Positions 1 through 7,052 are shown, counted from the first letter of the stretch. The stretch is DNA of 10,574 nucleotides from Phycisphaeraceae bacterium (GCA_003552605.1 PUNN01000513.1:1-10574), one strand, 5' to 3'. Numbers and translations: made by a program. The notes: generated by a model from the letters alone, not told the origin.

Positions 1-2
1 AG

Positions 3-1184
3 CAGCGCGAGCCGATACAGCCGGACCCGGGACACCGGCCACAGGATGGCAATGCCTCGCAATCTCCATCACCCGATGAACATGCCGAACTTCGGCCACC
101 CCACGCCCCTGAGCCATGGCAGCCACCGCAGAGTCTCGACGATCTCGTGCCGGTCATCGGGTCAGCCAGGTTACCTGAAGAACCAGGCGAACCCTGGCCC
201 GAACTGATGCGGAAGGCAAGCGCCTACTTCCTCGAGCGCAACGCCGGCGCCCTCGAGGTCGTCATGGAGGGGGCAGCGCTCGATTCCGGATGGGGGCCGA
301 GCCCGATCATCAATGGCAGAGGCTCCGCCGACTACCTCCCGGCCGTGCGCACCCTGTCATCGCTGATGATCCTGCAAATGCTGATGGCTGCCGAGCAGGA
401 GGATATCGACCTCATCATCAAGTCGGTTGATGCCACCTGTGCCCTCGCACAGACGCTCGAGCACCATCCCCTGTACACGCAGTTTTTCACCCATGTCCAT
501 GTCCGCACTCGATTGGGAAGTTACCTTCCGCGCGTGCTCGAGCGGCCGATACCGTGGACGGATGAGCAACTCGAAACACTGATGAACCGCACGGCCGAAC
601 TTGCCCGCGATGACCTGCTGCATTCGACCTTCATCGTGGAGCGTGTCTACTGGCTCGAGCAGATCGACGCCGGTGAAGGGCGAGATGAGTTTCCCTTCCC
701 ACTTCGGCTCAGCGGTACCGCGCACCGGGGGATGATCCACCTGCTTCGGTATTACAGCCGATTCATCGATGCGGCCGACGGCCCCCCACCTCAGCGCCGT
801 GCCAGCTGCGACCGCCTGGCCGCGGAGATCGAGGCCATGCCGGACCGGTACCTGCCGGTGCGGCAGATATTGCGAGCGATCGTCACCGGCATGCCTGACA
901 GCGACCTCAGAGGGCTGGCTTACGACCGGCTGACCCACACCGCCCTGGCCATCGAGCGCTACCGCATTGAGCATGATGCACCCCCGGATGCACTTGAATC
1001 GCTCCGGCCCGAGTGGCTCGATGAGGTGCCGCGCGATCCCTTTGATGATGAACCGTTGCGCTACCAGCCGATCAACGGTGGGTACCTGCTCTACAGCATC
1101 GGTACGAATCGTGAGGATGATGGTGGCACCCCAAGACAGCGATCGGGTGACGGGGATATCGTTTTCCAGGTCATCCGTCCATGA
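3..1184 (+). CDS. Hypothetical protein with GspG-like C-terminal tail (5' partial)
   Basis: The reading frame is open from the left edge to TGA at 1182-1184, so the true start lies outside the window; the GTG at 147 is only the first start-type codon visible. The visible part is about 393 residues. The first ~65 residues are rich in Pro, Gln, Glu and Asp and look like a disordered linker. The middle is helical, with no catalytic motif I recognise. The last ~80 residues follow a pattern I know from many planctomycete proteins: a helix (ALAIERYRIEH), then a proline-rich turn (PPDALESL), then DPFDDEPLRY, GGYLLYSIGTN, DDGG and GDGDIVF. This resembles the calcium-binding end of type II secretion pseudopilins (GspG), but the function in these proteins is unknown to me. 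Upstream genes are not visible. A T-run hairpin lies about 130 bases downstream. Coding status is secure; function is open. Confidence 0.85.
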   Translation, partial: QREPIQPDPGHRPQDGNASQSPSPDEHAELRPPHAPEPWQPPQSLDDLVPVIGSARLPEEPGEPWPELMRKASAYFLERNAGALEVVMEGAALDSGWGPSPIINGRGSADYLPAVRTLSSLMILQMLMAAEQEDIDLIIKSVDATCALAQTLEHHPLYTQFFTHVHVRTRLGSYLPRVLERPIPWTDEQLETLMNRTAELARDDLLHSTFIVERVYWLEQIDAGEGRDEFPFPLRLSGTAHRGMIHLLRYYSRFIDAADGPPPQRRASCDRLAAEIEAMPDRYLPVRQILRAIVTGMPDSDLRGLAYDRLTHTALAIERYRIEHDAPPDALESLRPEWLDEVPRDPFDDEPLRYQPINGGYLLYSIGTNREDDGGTPRQRSGDGDIVFQVIRP

Positions 1185-1229
1185 CTGGATCGTGTCGGGT
1201 CAGGTGATTCGGCACAGCGCCTGCGATGG

Positions 1230-1303
1230 GTGGCATTGGTCATTGCGCGGCAGTCACCATGGTGCTGCTCCCACCCCCGCGCAGCAACGCAGGCCATGGC
1301 CAC
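1230..1303. repeat. Imperfect palindrome in the gap after the first gene
   Basis: The outer arms are 1230-1241 (gtggcattggtc) and 1292-1303 (ggccatggccac); they pair at ten of twelve positions, counting one G-T wobble. Inside, gcgcgg (1245-1250) can pair with ccgcgc (1277-1282), and a perfect 10-base palindrome caccatggtg sits at 1255-1264. The left arm resembles the left arm of the palindrome at 7127 (GGTGGCAT, one extra T, then GGTCA), so it may be a degenerate relative, though that likeness is short. It lies between a stop codon and the next start, outside any gene I accept. Confidence 0.4.
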
Positions 1304-1314
1304 TACCTGGCCGG

Positions 1315-1343
1315 AACATCATCAGCGATCAAGATGTTTTTTT
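1315..1343 (+). terminator. Terminator-like hairpin with T-run after the first gene
   Basis: The 6-base arms aacatc (1315-1320) and gatgtt (1333-1338) pair perfectly. An inner atc/gat stem (1321-1323 with 1327-1329) closes a three-base loop, with a small bulge at 1330-1332. The 3' arm runs into seven consecutive T (1337-1343), as expected of a Rho-independent terminator for the gene ending at 1184. The stem is A/T-rich and therefore modest, and it sits about 130 bases past the stop codon. The stretch to 1368 is unusually T-rich for this window. Apart from this and the palindrome at 1230-1303, I see nothing convincing in 1185-1526. Confidence 0.45.
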
Positions 1344-1526
1344 CTGCGATTTGTTGTTATTTTTCTGCCTTGACAGGTTGACTCACTGGACGGTGGCACG
1401 GAAGATTTGTACGTCTAAGCGCGGTGATGACGCCGACAAGCAGTCATCGGCCGGAGCGATGAGCGATGGTGGTCCACTGACATGGCAGGTCGATGCCGAG
1501 GGGCGTGGCCTGTGAGAATCCTGTCG

Positions 1527-1534
1527 AAAGGGGG
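1527..1534 (+). promoter_or_regulatory. Ribosome binding site that sets the TPR lipoprotein start
   Basis: The purine run aaaggggg ends nine bases before the ATG at 1544. An in-frame ATG at 1493 has no such site and would put 17 extra residues before an intact lipoprotein signal, so 1544 is preferred. Confidence 0.6.
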
Positions 1535-1543
1535 TATCGAGCC

Positions 1544-3103
1544 ATGAGGTTCAAAACACCCAGCGGTCTGTTGGCATTCTGTTGTGGCGCGCTGTTCCTG
1601 ACCGGCTGCCCGGAGGCCGAGGAGGAACCGCATGTGCATGACCACGAGATGGGGGTGGTGGAGTTCGGTACCTCGTGCAATGAGCAGGCCAATGATGAGA
1701 TCGACGCCGGCCTTGCGCACCTTCACCACATGATGTACGAGCAGGCGCGGCCGCATTTTGAGGCCGCAGCCGAGGCCGATCCCGATTGCGCCATCGCGCA
1801 CTGGGGCGTTGCGATGACCAGCTTTCAGCCGCTGTGGCACCCGACTCCCGAGCAAGGGCTTGAGCGCGGCAAGGAGGCGGTGGCCGCAGCGCGTGAGATC
1901 GGTGCCCCCACCGAGCGGGAGCAGGGCTATATCGGCGCGGTGGAAGCGTTTTTCACCGATCCGCAGCCGGCTCAGGACAGCCGCGCCCGCGATCACGAGG
2001 CCCGGGTCCGTGCCTGGAAGCAGGCCCAGCGCGATCTGCATGAGGCCCACCCCGAGGATGTCGACGCCGCGGCCTTCTATGCCCTGGCCAAGGTCTGCTA
2101 CGCCATGGCGCAGTATTCACCGCACGAGGAGCACGATTACACCCTCGAGCGCGAGGCGGGGGCGTTGATCGAGGAATATTTCGATGACCACCCCGAGCAT
2201 CCCGGCCTGTTCCACTACCTCATCCACGCCTACGACAGTGCCGAGTTGGCACCCAAGGCCGAGGAGGTGGCGCGGGAGTATGACAAGATCGCGCCTGACA
2301 CCGTTCACGCCCTGCACATGCCCAGCCACATCTTCGTCCGGCTCGGTCATTGGGAGGAGAACGTTGAATGGAACGAGCGCTCGGCCGAGGCGGCGCTGCG
2401 CGAGTGGGAGATCGACGCCCATGCCAGTGCTCACTACGTCCACGCGCTTGACTACATCATGTACGGCCATCTCCAACTCGGCGATGAGGGGGGCGCTCGT
2501 GAGACGCTCGAGCAGGTGCAGGCGGTCGAGGAACTCTACGCTGCGCCTTTCGCCGGCTACAACCTCGCCGCGCCACAGGCGCGCTACTACCTCGAGCAGC
2601 AGAAGTGGAAAGAAGCGGCCGAGCTTGAGCCGCGCTATCCCGATGTGCTGGACTGGGATGAGTTCCCTGCCGCCGATGCCCTGTTCCACTACGCCCGCGG
2701 TCTTGGCGCAGCGCGCAGTGACGATCTCGAGCAGGCCCGCACCGAGCGCGAGCACATCGCCGAGTGCGTGACAGCCTTGCGCGAGGCGGGCGATGACTAC
2801 TGGGCCTTCATGACCGAGGCCCTTGGCAAGGCGGTGGAGGCCTGGGTGCTATACGAGGATGGACAGACCGAGGAAGCGCTCGAGCTGATGAGCGATGCGG
2901 CGGACCTGGAGGATTCGATGGACAAACACCCCACGACGCCGGGCGAGATTTTGCCGGTGCGCGAGCTTTATGGTGAGTTGCTGCTGCGCGAAGGCAGAGC
3001 GGCCGACGCCCGCGCTGCCTTCGAGGCCGCCCTCGAGCGCACGCCCAACCGGCGCAACGCCCGCGCCGGCCTCGAGCGTGCCGAAGCCGCTCTGGAGGAT
3101 TGA
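1544..3103 (+). CDS. TPR-repeat lipoprotein
   Basis: The protein has 519 residues. The N-terminus is a lipoprotein signal: basic start (MRFK), a hydrophobic stretch at about 9-19, and lipobox L-T-G-C at 19-22, so Cys22 would be acylated and the protein anchored to a membrane facing the periplasm. An acidic, His-containing linker (EEEPHVHDHE, 26-35) follows. The rest is helical TPR-type solenoid. A first repeat lies near 52-85 and a clear last one near 482-516 (RAADARAAFEAAL). Highly conserved blocks for this widespread but uncharacterised family are HPGLFHYLIHAYD from residue 219 and HALHMPSHIF from residue 255. TPR proteins normally hold other proteins or assemble complexes; no enzyme motif is visible and no partner can be named. 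It is followed 58 bases later by the DUF4242 gene on the same strand, possibly co-transcribed. The family assignment is from recognition of the motifs, not from a search. Confidence 0.9.
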   Translation: MRFKTPSGLLAFCCGALFLTGCPEAEEEPHVHDHEMGVVEFGTSCNEQANDEIDAGLAHLHHMMYEQARPHFEAAAEADPDCAIAHWGVAMTSFQPLWHPTPEQGLERGKEAVAAAREIGAPTEREQGYIGAVEAFFTDPQPAQDSRARDHEARVRAWKQAQRDLHEAHPEDVDAAAFYALAKVCYAMAQYSPHEEHDYTLEREAGALIEEYFDDHPEHPGLFHYLIHAYDSAELAPKAEEVAREYDKIAPDTVHALHMPSHIFVRLGHWEENVEWNERSAEAALREWEIDAHASAHYVHALDYIMYGHLQLGDEGGARETLEQVQAVEELYAAPFAGYNLAAPQARYYLEQQKWKEAAELEPRYPDVLDWDEFPAADALFHYARGLGAARSDDLEQARTEREHIAECVTALREAGDDYWAFMTEALGKAVEAWVLYEDGQTEEALELMSDAADLEDSMDKHPTTPGEILPVRELYGELLLREGRAADARAAFEAALERTPNRRNARAGLERAEAALED

Positions 3104-3150
3104 CCCGCCACGGCCGCAAGCGCGCGCCCGATGGCCCTGCTTCCAAAGAA

Positions 3151-3156
3151 AGGAGG
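3151..3156 (+). promoter_or_regulatory. Ribosome binding site of the DUF4242 gene
   Basis: A perfect AGGAGG lies five bases before the ATG at 3162. The reading frame stays open upstream into the end of the TPR gene in another frame, so this site decides the start. Confidence 0.8.
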
Positions 3157-3161
3157 CCACC

Positions 3162-3434
3162 ATGCCAAGGTTTGTTGTGGAACGCGAGGTGCCGTGGGCC
3201 GGGGAGATGTCGGATGAGCAGCTCAAGGGGACTTGCCTGACGTCGTGCGAGGTGCTGAGAAGTCTTGGCCCCGATATTCAGTGGGTCGAAAGCTATGTCA
3301 CCGGTGACAAGATCTATTGCATCTACCTCGCCCCGGATGAGCAGATGATTCGCCGGCATGCAGAACAGGCCGGCCTGCCGGCAGATCAGGTCAACCGGGT
3401 GACAAGGGTGCTCGATCCGACCGTCACCGAATAG
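3162..3434 (+). CDS. DUF4242 family protein (SCO4226-like)
   Basis: The protein is a small 90-residue, probably cytoplasmic protein with no signal peptide or membrane segment. It begins MPRFVVEREVPWAG and contains LGPDIQWVESYVTGDKIYCIYLAP, split here as LGPDIQWVESYV (35-46) and DKIYCIYLAP (49-58), followed by DEQMIRRHAEQAG and a terminal VLDPT. This is the layout of DUF4242, a ferredoxin-like alpha/beta fold; the Streptomyces coelicolor member SCO4226 has been described as a nickel-binding protein. Here Cys25, Cys29, Cys53 and His66 are possible metal ligands, but that is inference. Members often sit beside regulators or small enzymes, and no catalytic role is established. It lies 58 bases after the TPR gene and 156 bases before the cupin gene, all on one strand. 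Family call is firm; function is open. Confidence 0.88.
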   Translation: MPRFVVEREVPWAGEMSDEQLKGTCLTSCEVLRSLGPDIQWVESYVTGDKIYCIYLAPDEQMIRRHAEQAGLPADQVNRVTRVLDPTVTE

Positions 3435-3443
3435 GGCCGGGGC

Positions 3444-3530
3444 GCGCATGATGGGCGTTTTGGGAAGCATCATCGCTGGCGCCGCGGCGGAGCAACTACA
3501 TCGTGCACCGGATTGGCGCCCATGATGCGC
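3444..3530. repeat. Imperfect inverted repeat between DUF4242 and cupin genes
   Basis: Arm gcgcatgatgggcg (3444-3457) and arm cgcccatgatgcgc (3517-3530) are reverse complements at 13 of 14 positions, with 59 bases between them. In RNA the transcript between the two genes could fold on itself here. The stem does not end in a T-run, so it is not a classical terminator; it may be an RNA-stability element or a decayed repeat. The gap holds no gene I can support. Confidence 0.45.
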
Positions 3531-3577
3531 CGACCGGTGCGAGGGAACCGTAGAGAAGTATCCGATTTGTCTCAGGC

Positions 3578-3584
3578 AAGGAGG
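3578..3584 (+). promoter_or_regulatory. Ribosome binding site of the cupin gene
   Basis: AAGGAGG ends six bases before ATG 3591. The frame is open back to 3513, so this strong site picks 3591 as the start rather than the upstream ATG, which lies inside the inverted repeat. Confidence 0.8.
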
Positions 3585-3590
3585 TTCGCC

Positions 3591-3962
3591 ATGAGCACGC
3601 ACGCAACGTTCGACACATCGAGCATGGAGCTTGTGCTTAAGGATGAGGGCGTCGAGGTCCGCCGCGCCCCGGCCGGGGACGGGATGGTTCTGATCTGGAT
3701 CAGTTGCGACAAGGGCTTCGACTTCACCCCGGCGCTGCAGGGCCTGCCTCACGACATGTGCTGCTGCGAGCATTGGGGCATGGTGACCAAGGGGCGCATG
3801 AACCTGCGCACCAAGGATGGGGAATCGCTTTCGGTCGGCCAAGGTGAAGCCTTCCACCTGCTGCCCGGCCACTTTCCCACGTTCCCCGAGGATTGCGAGT
3901 TCTTCGAGTTCACCCCCGCCGAGCATGCCGACCGGCTGTTCAAGAACATAGGGGTGGCCTGA
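3591..3962 (+). CDS. Small cupin-fold protein
   Basis: The protein has 123 residues and no signal peptide. Residues 57-63 read CCCEHWG, followed by a glycine-containing turn (TKGRMNL, 66-72), and the second half has GEAFHLLPGH (85-94), which fits the second cupin motif G-x5-P-x-G-H. Together with predicted beta strands on either side this indicates a single-domain cupin barrel. A related group with a Cys-x-Cys-x-His-Trp-Gly block is common in actinobacteria and others and has no settled function. The His and Glu/Cys residues at 57-61 and His89/His94 could bind a metal. The cysteine triplet is the odd feature; relatives I recall have only two cysteines at this place. It sits 156 bases after DUF4242 and before the methyltransferase, co-directional. 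Substrate cannot be told from sequence. Confidence 0.8.
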   Translation: MSTHATFDTSSMELVLKDEGVEVRRAPAGDGMVLIWISCDKGFDFTPALQGLPHDMCCCEHWGMVTKGRMNLRTKDGESLSVGQGEAFHLLPGHFPTFPEDCEFFEFTPAEHADRLFKNIGVA

Positions 3963-3998
3963 GGGGACGTGATAAACCGCGATGATCATCCGCCTGCG

Positions 3999-4036
3999 CG
4001 GCCGCTCGTGGCCCATGTGGCTCGAGCAAGCGGCCG
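3999..4036. repeat. Short hairpin between cupin and methyltransferase genes
   Basis: Arms cggccgct (3999-4006) and agcggccg (4029-4036) are perfect reverse complements around a 22-base loop. No T-run follows. Close by are two perfect 8-base palindromes, atgatcat (3982-3989) and gtgtacac (4051-4058); either could be a dimeric regulator site, but nothing shows that it is. Confidence 0.35.
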
Positions 4037-4175
4037 TCACCATGTCAAGTGTGTACACGATACGCGTGGTTTTTCATAAAAAAGACGCGATGAACTGAGC
4101 GCCCCGGTTTCCCACATCGAACGTCATTACGGCCGCGCCGGGGTTCTCGATGCCATCCTGGAAGCGCTCGGGCAC

Positions 4176-4928
4176 ATGGGAAAAAAGCCGTTGCAACTGG
4201 CGCCGGCCGACCTCGCCCCGGTCGATGCGTTTCATATCCGGGGCCAGGAGGCCACCGTCGAGCTCGCGGATCGCGCTGCGTTGAAGCCCGGAATGGATGT
4301 GCTGGATGTGGGATGCGGCCTCGGCGGCTCGGCCCGTTACCTGGCGTCCCAGTATGGGTGTCGCATCATCGGCATCGACCTCATCCGCGCGTACGTGGAG
4401 GCCGCGTGCAGGCTGAGCGAGCTTGTCGGCCTTCGTGACCGGGTCGGGTTCTGTCATGCCGATGCCCTGAATCTGCCCTTCACGGATGCGAGCTTCGATG
4501 TGGTGTGGACCGAGCATGCCCAGATGAACATCGAAGACAAGCCGAGGTTCTACGGCGAGATCACTCGGGTGCTCGCGCCCGGCGGGCAACTGCTGCTGCA
4601 CGACATCTTCGCCGGCGAGGGTGGCCCGTTGCGATACTACCCCGTCCCGTGGGCGGATGATGCCTCCATCAGCTTCCTCGCCCCGGCCGGCACGCTGCGG
4701 CAAATGCTCGAGGATTTCGGCCTGGTGATCGACCATCTGGTGGACACAAGCGACTTATCAGCGTCCTGGTTTCTCAAGGTACTCGAGATGTTCAACCAGG
4801 CCGGCCCGCCACCACTCGGCCCGCATTTGCTCATGGGCGACGATGCCAGGCTCAAGATCGAAAACCAGCTTTACAATCTCAGAAAAGGCCGCCTCATCGT
4901 CCTCCAGGCGCTTGCCCGCAAGAAATGA
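4176..4928 (+). CDS. SAM-dependent methyltransferase (class I), 5' end uncertain
   Basis: From ATG 4176 the product is 250 residues. It has the Rossmann SAM-binding motif VLDVGCGLGG (42-51), the acidic residue closing strand 2 (GIDL, Asp68), Asp96 in CHADAL, the motif DASFDVVWTEHAQMNI (104-119) and LAPGGQL (133-139). This pattern belongs to the family near sarcosine/dimethylglycine methyltransferases; the substrate cannot be read from the sequence. The block LAPADLAPVDAFHIRG (8-23) is conserved in the family and is normally preceded by a segment starting about HYGR. That segment is present upstream in the same frame (IERHYGRAGVLDAI, 4116-4157), and the frame is open back to 4080 with no ATG, GTG or TTG. 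The start used here is therefore probably too short, and no ribosome binding site supports 4176. Options are a CTG start at 4095, a one-base frameshift, or programmed slippage at the A6 run 4078-4083. Confidence 0.85.
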   Translation: MGKKPLQLAPADLAPVDAFHIRGQEATVELADRAALKPGMDVLDVGCGLGGSARYLASQYGCRIIGIDLIRAYVEAACRLSELVGLRDRVGFCHADALNLPFTDASFDVVWTEHAQMNIEDKPRFYGEITRVLAPGGQLLLHDIFAGEGGPLRYYPVPWADDASISFLAPAGTLRQMLEDFGLVIDHLVDTSDLSASWFLKVLEMFNQAGPPPLGPHLLMGDDARLKIENQLYNLRKGRLIVLQALARKK

Positions 4929-4940
4929 CAGGGACCTCAC

Positions 4941-4974
4941 CGTGCCCTCCCCGCCACGATCACGGGAGGGCACG
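4941..4974 (+). terminator. Hairpin just after the methyltransferase
   Basis: A perfect 11-base inverted repeat, cgtgccctccc (4941-4951) and gggagggcacg (4964-4974), surrounds a 12-base loop and begins 12 bases after the stop codon at 4928. Position and stem strength suit a transcription end for the DUF4242-cupin-methyltransferase group. There is no T-run after it, so it may act only as a weak terminator or protect the 3' end of the mRNA. Confidence 0.5.
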
Positions 4975-5142
4975 ATGACGGGAACCGTTGTCGCTCGCGA
5001 TCCTCGCCGGTTGTGTGCCGGTGCCCCTGCCGGCGCAGGGTGTGCGGCAACAGTCGTTGCGCCCATTCTTTCCCTCCCTGCCCGGGCCCCTGCAATCGTC
5101 TTGCCCGCATCCTCGTTAACCCTTTTCAACATCAGCAACCCT

Positions 5143-5150
5143 GCTACCAT
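5143..5150 (+). promoter_or_regulatory. Possible extended -10 element for the beta-helix gene
   Basis: The sequence tgctaccat (about 5142-5150) fits an extended -10 (TG-n-TAnnnT), about 36 bases before the ATG at 5187. No good -35 box is found at the usual spacing; ttaacc at 5116-5121 is too far away. The rest of 4975-5173 holds nothing else I can support. Confidence 0.2.
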
Positions 5151-5173
5151 GCCTTCCCGCCCCCGGCCCTCTC

Positions 5174-5179
5174 GAGGAG
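5174..5179 (+). promoter_or_regulatory. Ribosome binding site that sets the beta-helix start
   Basis: GAGGAG is seven bases before ATG 5187. The frame is open upstream to 5013, but only this start is followed at once by a signal peptide. Confidence 0.75.
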
Positions 5180-5186
5180 TTTTGGA

Positions 5187-7052
5187 ATGCACCAGCCGAC
5201 CACCGCCCTGCTGACTGTCCTGCTTACGCTTTCACTTGCCTGCCCCGCCGCGCACGCCGGTCGTGAGGTGCATGTCTCGCCGGAGGGCGATGATGCCGCT
5301 GCCGGCACCGAAACTGCGCCCTTGCGGACAGTCACGGCCGCGGCGGCGAAGCTCGAACCCGGCGATGTCTGCATCGTCCATGCGGGAACCTACCGCGAGA
5401 CCATCCGGCCGCCGCGGAGCGGTTCGGCCGAAGCCCCCATCCGCTTTGTCGCCGAAGCCGGCCACGACACGATCATCACCGGCACCGACCGAATCACCGG
5501 CTGGGAGCAACATGAGGGCGACATCTGGCGCGCGGCGGTGGATGAGCGGCCTGAGCAGGTCTTCATCGATCGGGACCTGGCGCGGCCGGCGCAATATCCC
5601 AATGCCTCGGGCGATCCGTTCGAGAAAAACACCATCCCGCTGATGCGCGAGGGCGCCGAGGTCACCGGCGATGACATCGATCAGCCTGAGGATCAGTGGA
5701 AAGGGGCCACGCTCTGGGCCCTTGACACGCAGCGCGGGTGGGTGGCGCATCAGTACGAGGTGATCGCCTCCGAGCCGGGGAAGATCACACTCGATACCGA
5801 CCGCGGCTGGTGGCCCGATGGCAACCGCGGCTACGGATACCTCTACGGTGTCATGGCCGCGCTCGATGAGCCGGGTGAATGGCATTACGAGGATGGCCAC
5901 CTGTACGTGCACCTCGAGGCCGGGGCCAGGCCGGACGATCACCGCATCGAGGGCCGGGTGCGCACCTTTGGCTTCGACCTCACCGGCCGCGAGCACATCC
6001 ACATCGAGGGCTTCGCACTTGAGGCGGCGAGCCTGAACTTCGATGAGGCCCGCCACTGCCGCGCTTCGGACCTGCATGTTGTGCATATCAACAGCCGGTT
6101 CGGTATCCGCGGCGGGTTCAACCGCGATGATGGGATCGACCCCGATGCCGAGGGCCTCGGCATTGTGCTCGGGGGTGAGAACAACGCCATTGAAGACAGC
6201 CGCATCGCTCACGGTGCCGGCGACGGTGTGTCCATCTTCGGCAAGAACAACACCCTGCGCAACTGCATGGTGCACGATTTCAACACCAGCGCCACCGACT
6301 GCGCCCCGGTCAACGTCACCGGCCGTGGTCACGTGATCGAGCACAACACACTCTACAACAGCGGGCGAAGCATTCTCGTGCATCGCCGCCTGCGCGAGGG
6401 TCGCATCCTGCACAACCACATGTTCAACGCAGGCCTGCTCACCCGCGACCTCGGCATGACCTACACCTACCAGACAGATGGGGAAGGGACGGAGATCGCC
6501 TTCAACCGCATCCACCACAACCACGCCCGGCCGCCCGGCTGCGTGGGCATCTACATCGATGATCAATCGAGCAACCACGTGGTGCATCACAACCTCGTGT
6601 TCGCCGTCAGCGAGGCGATTGCGCTGAACCCGCCGGACAGCAGGGACAACCTCGTGGCCAACAACACGCTGGTCGGGCTGCGGGTGAGCGTGGGCATGTC
6701 GCGACGGCGCCCGCAGGACATGACCGGCACGCGTTTTGTCAACAACATCTTCACTGCCGGCCGCCCCCGTACCGCGCACATGCCGAACGTCACGCTGGAA
6801 AACAACCTCGAGCGCGACGCGGACCCGAAATTCATCGACCCGGCCAACCACGACTATCGCCTCCAACCCGACTCCCCCGCCCGCGGCGCGGGCAAGCCGA
6901 TCGACGGCATCACCGACCACCACCCGGATCAATCTCCGGACATGGGCGCCTTCCCCCACGGCAAGGACCCCTGGGAAGCCGGCAGCAGCCTCGAGCCGTA
7001 TCCGCCGATGCCGGAGGTGGACCTGGAAAAGCAATGGGAGCGGGAGCAGTGA
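5187..7052 (+). CDS. Secreted right-handed parallel beta-helix protein
   Basis: The protein has 621 residues. The start is set by the ribosome binding site and by a signal peptide, with hydrophobic residues 7-19 and a likely signal peptidase I cut after AHA (22-24). The mature N-terminus has VSPEGDD, then APLRTVTAAAAKLEPGD and VHAGTYRETI, the DUF1565-like opening seen in many secreted beta-helix proteins. A beta-sandwich-like or insert region (ITGWEQHEGDIWRA onward) leads to the helix proper from about residue 290. There the rungs show Asn/His-rich turns such as GGENNAIEDSRIAHGAGDG near 330, FGKNNTLRNCMVHDF, HNHMFNAG and VANNTLVG. This fold is typical of polysaccharide lyases, hydrolases and epimerases, so binding or cleavage of a polysaccharide is likely, but I cannot point to catalytic residues or a substrate. 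Its 3' end meets a convergent gap with a large palindrome. Single-gene transcription is plausible. Confidence 0.88.
   Translation: MHQPTTALLTVLLTLSLACPAAHAGREVHVSPEGDDAAAGTETAPLRTVTAAAAKLEPGDVCIVHAGTYRETIRPPRSGSAEAPIRFVAEAGHDTIITGTDRITGWEQHEGDIWRAAVDERPEQVFIDRDLARPAQYPNASGDPFEKNTIPLMREGAEVTGDDIDQPEDQWKGATLWALDTQRGWVAHQYEVIASEPGKITLDTDRGWWPDGNRGYGYLYGVMAALDEPGEWHYEDGHLYVHLEAGARPDDHRIEGRVRTFGFDLTGREHIHIEGFALEAASLNFDEARHCRASDLHVVHINSRFGIRGGFNRDDGIDPDAEGLGIVLGGENNAIEDSRIAHGAGDGVSIFGKNNTLRNCMVHDFNTSATDCAPVNVTGRGHVIEHNTLYNSGRSILVHRRLREGRILHNHMFNAGLLTRDLGMTYTYQTDGEGTEIAFNRIHHNHARPPGCVGIYIDDQSSNHVVHHNLVFAVSEAIALNPPDSRDNLVANNTLVGLRVSVGMSRRRPQDMTGTRFVNNIFTAGRPRTAHMPNVTLENNLERDADPKFIDPANHDYRLQPDSPARGAGKPIDGITDHHPDQSPDMGAFPHGKDPWEAGSSLEPYPPMPEVDLEKQWEREQ

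Noticed and set aside
1370..1375. A perfect TTGACA -35 box before the TPR lipoprotein gene
   Set aside because: No -10-like hexamer lies 16-18 bases downstream (gtggca at the expected place), so it is likely chance.
2808..4058. A 416-residue minus-strand open frame spanning the TPR end, DUF4242 and cupin genes
   Set aside because: It overlaps three well-supported plus-strand genes and its intergenic part carries no motif.
5235..5243. A possible lipobox at Cys19 of the beta-helix signal peptide
   Set aside because: The residue three before Cys is Ser and a clean AHA signal peptidase I site follows, so ordinary secretion fits better.
5232..7034. A 600-residue minus-strand open frame opposite the beta-helix gene
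   Set aside because: It is a mirror of the high-GC plus-strand gene, with a Val/Ala/Asp/His-rich composition and no recognisable domain; the plus strand has a signal peptide, ribosome binding site and family motifs.
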